Assembly: GCA_965227255.1 (NCBI GenBank)
Contig: CBDDFS010000002.1
Location: 992,001-1,056,000, forward strand
DNA length: 64,000 nucleotides
Source: CBDDFS01 sp965227255
GTDB taxonomy: Bacteria; Bacteroidota; Bacteroidia; Flavobacteriales_E; Vicingaceae
Direction: 5' to 3'
The notes beneath the pieces are model-generated. The model searched no databases, was not told where the DNA came from, and worked only from the letters and a program-made list of their open reading frames with translations. This document shows positions 63,980-64,000 of this stretch, in pieces. The position numbers and the translations under genes are program-made. Position 1 is the first letter of the stretch, and each line of letters opens with the position of its first letter.

Positions 63980-64000
63980 TGAAACGTGTATTAATAACAG
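63979..64000 (+). CDS. Start of an SDR-type nucleotide-sugar epimerase/decarboxylase, truncated by window
   Basis: An ATG at 63979 overlaps the ugd stop. The visible seven codons read MKRVLIT, the typical opening of extended SDR enzymes before the GxxGxxG loop. After ugd the usual neighbour is UDP-glucuronate decarboxylase, but only seven residues are seen. Confidence 0.55.

Overview
The window looks like chromosomal DNA from a gliding or T9SS-bearing member of the Bacteroidota (Cytophagales/Flavobacteriales-like; I do not name a genus). The evidence is a MurF-alanine racemase fusion, four proteins with type IX secretion sorting domains (two type A, two type B), SprB-type repeats, a SusC-like TonB receptor, a LytTR/His-kinase pair, a GH3 protein, moderate-to-low GC, and promoters that match the TTG...TAnnTTTG pattern of the phylum. 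I saw no phage, insertion sequence, CRISPR array or plasmid genes. Most of the window is housekeeping and cell-envelope sequence.

Layout. 1-10.5 kb: end of a DUF255 thioredoxin-fold lipoprotein, B12-dependent ribonucleotide reductase nrdJ with an OmpA-family gene behind it, a Glu-rich protein, murF-alr, then an ECF sigma factor overlapping a membrane protein that carries a T9SS type B sorting domain. 10.6-17.9 kb: six overlapping or abutting genes joining a flavin oxidoreductase, an outer-membrane-type protein and a polyferredoxin to three membrane-linked glycosyltransferases. 17.9-26 kb: central metabolism (biotin carboxylase accC, bifunctional nuclease, etfBA, pdhB, K+-dependent membrane pyrophosphatase hppA). 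26-36 kb: a beta-barrel, deoxynucleoside kinase, GH3 protein, sppA, folK, a TPR/OmpA-like lipoprotein, a four-helix-bundle protein and a SPOUT methyltransferase. 36-40 kb: mutS broken by one frameshift, a T9SS protein, tRNA-Gly and tRNA-Leu. 40-49.5 kb: MFS transporter, DUF4382 lipoprotein, LytTR two-component pair divergent from a TonB receptor, a SiaC-like protein, rhodanese, beta-barrel and WD40 proteins. 49.7-54.5 kb: a SprB-repeat adhesin of about 1600 codons broken by four single-base shifts. 54.6-64 kb: surface lipoproteins, sugar dehydrogenase, saccharopine-dehydrogenase-like protein, another T9SS protein, Kdo transferase waaA, and divergent nucleotide-sugar genes (aminotransferase, ugd, start of an SDR gene).

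The most unusual items are (i) the sigma factor/T9SS-tailed membrane protein pair, (ii) the redox-plus-glycosyltransferase operon, (iii) the co-occurrence of a frameshifted mutS and a multiply frameshifted adhesin, which may be biology or assembly error, and (iv) several intergenic tandem repeats that differ in sequence but all have a 7-base period.
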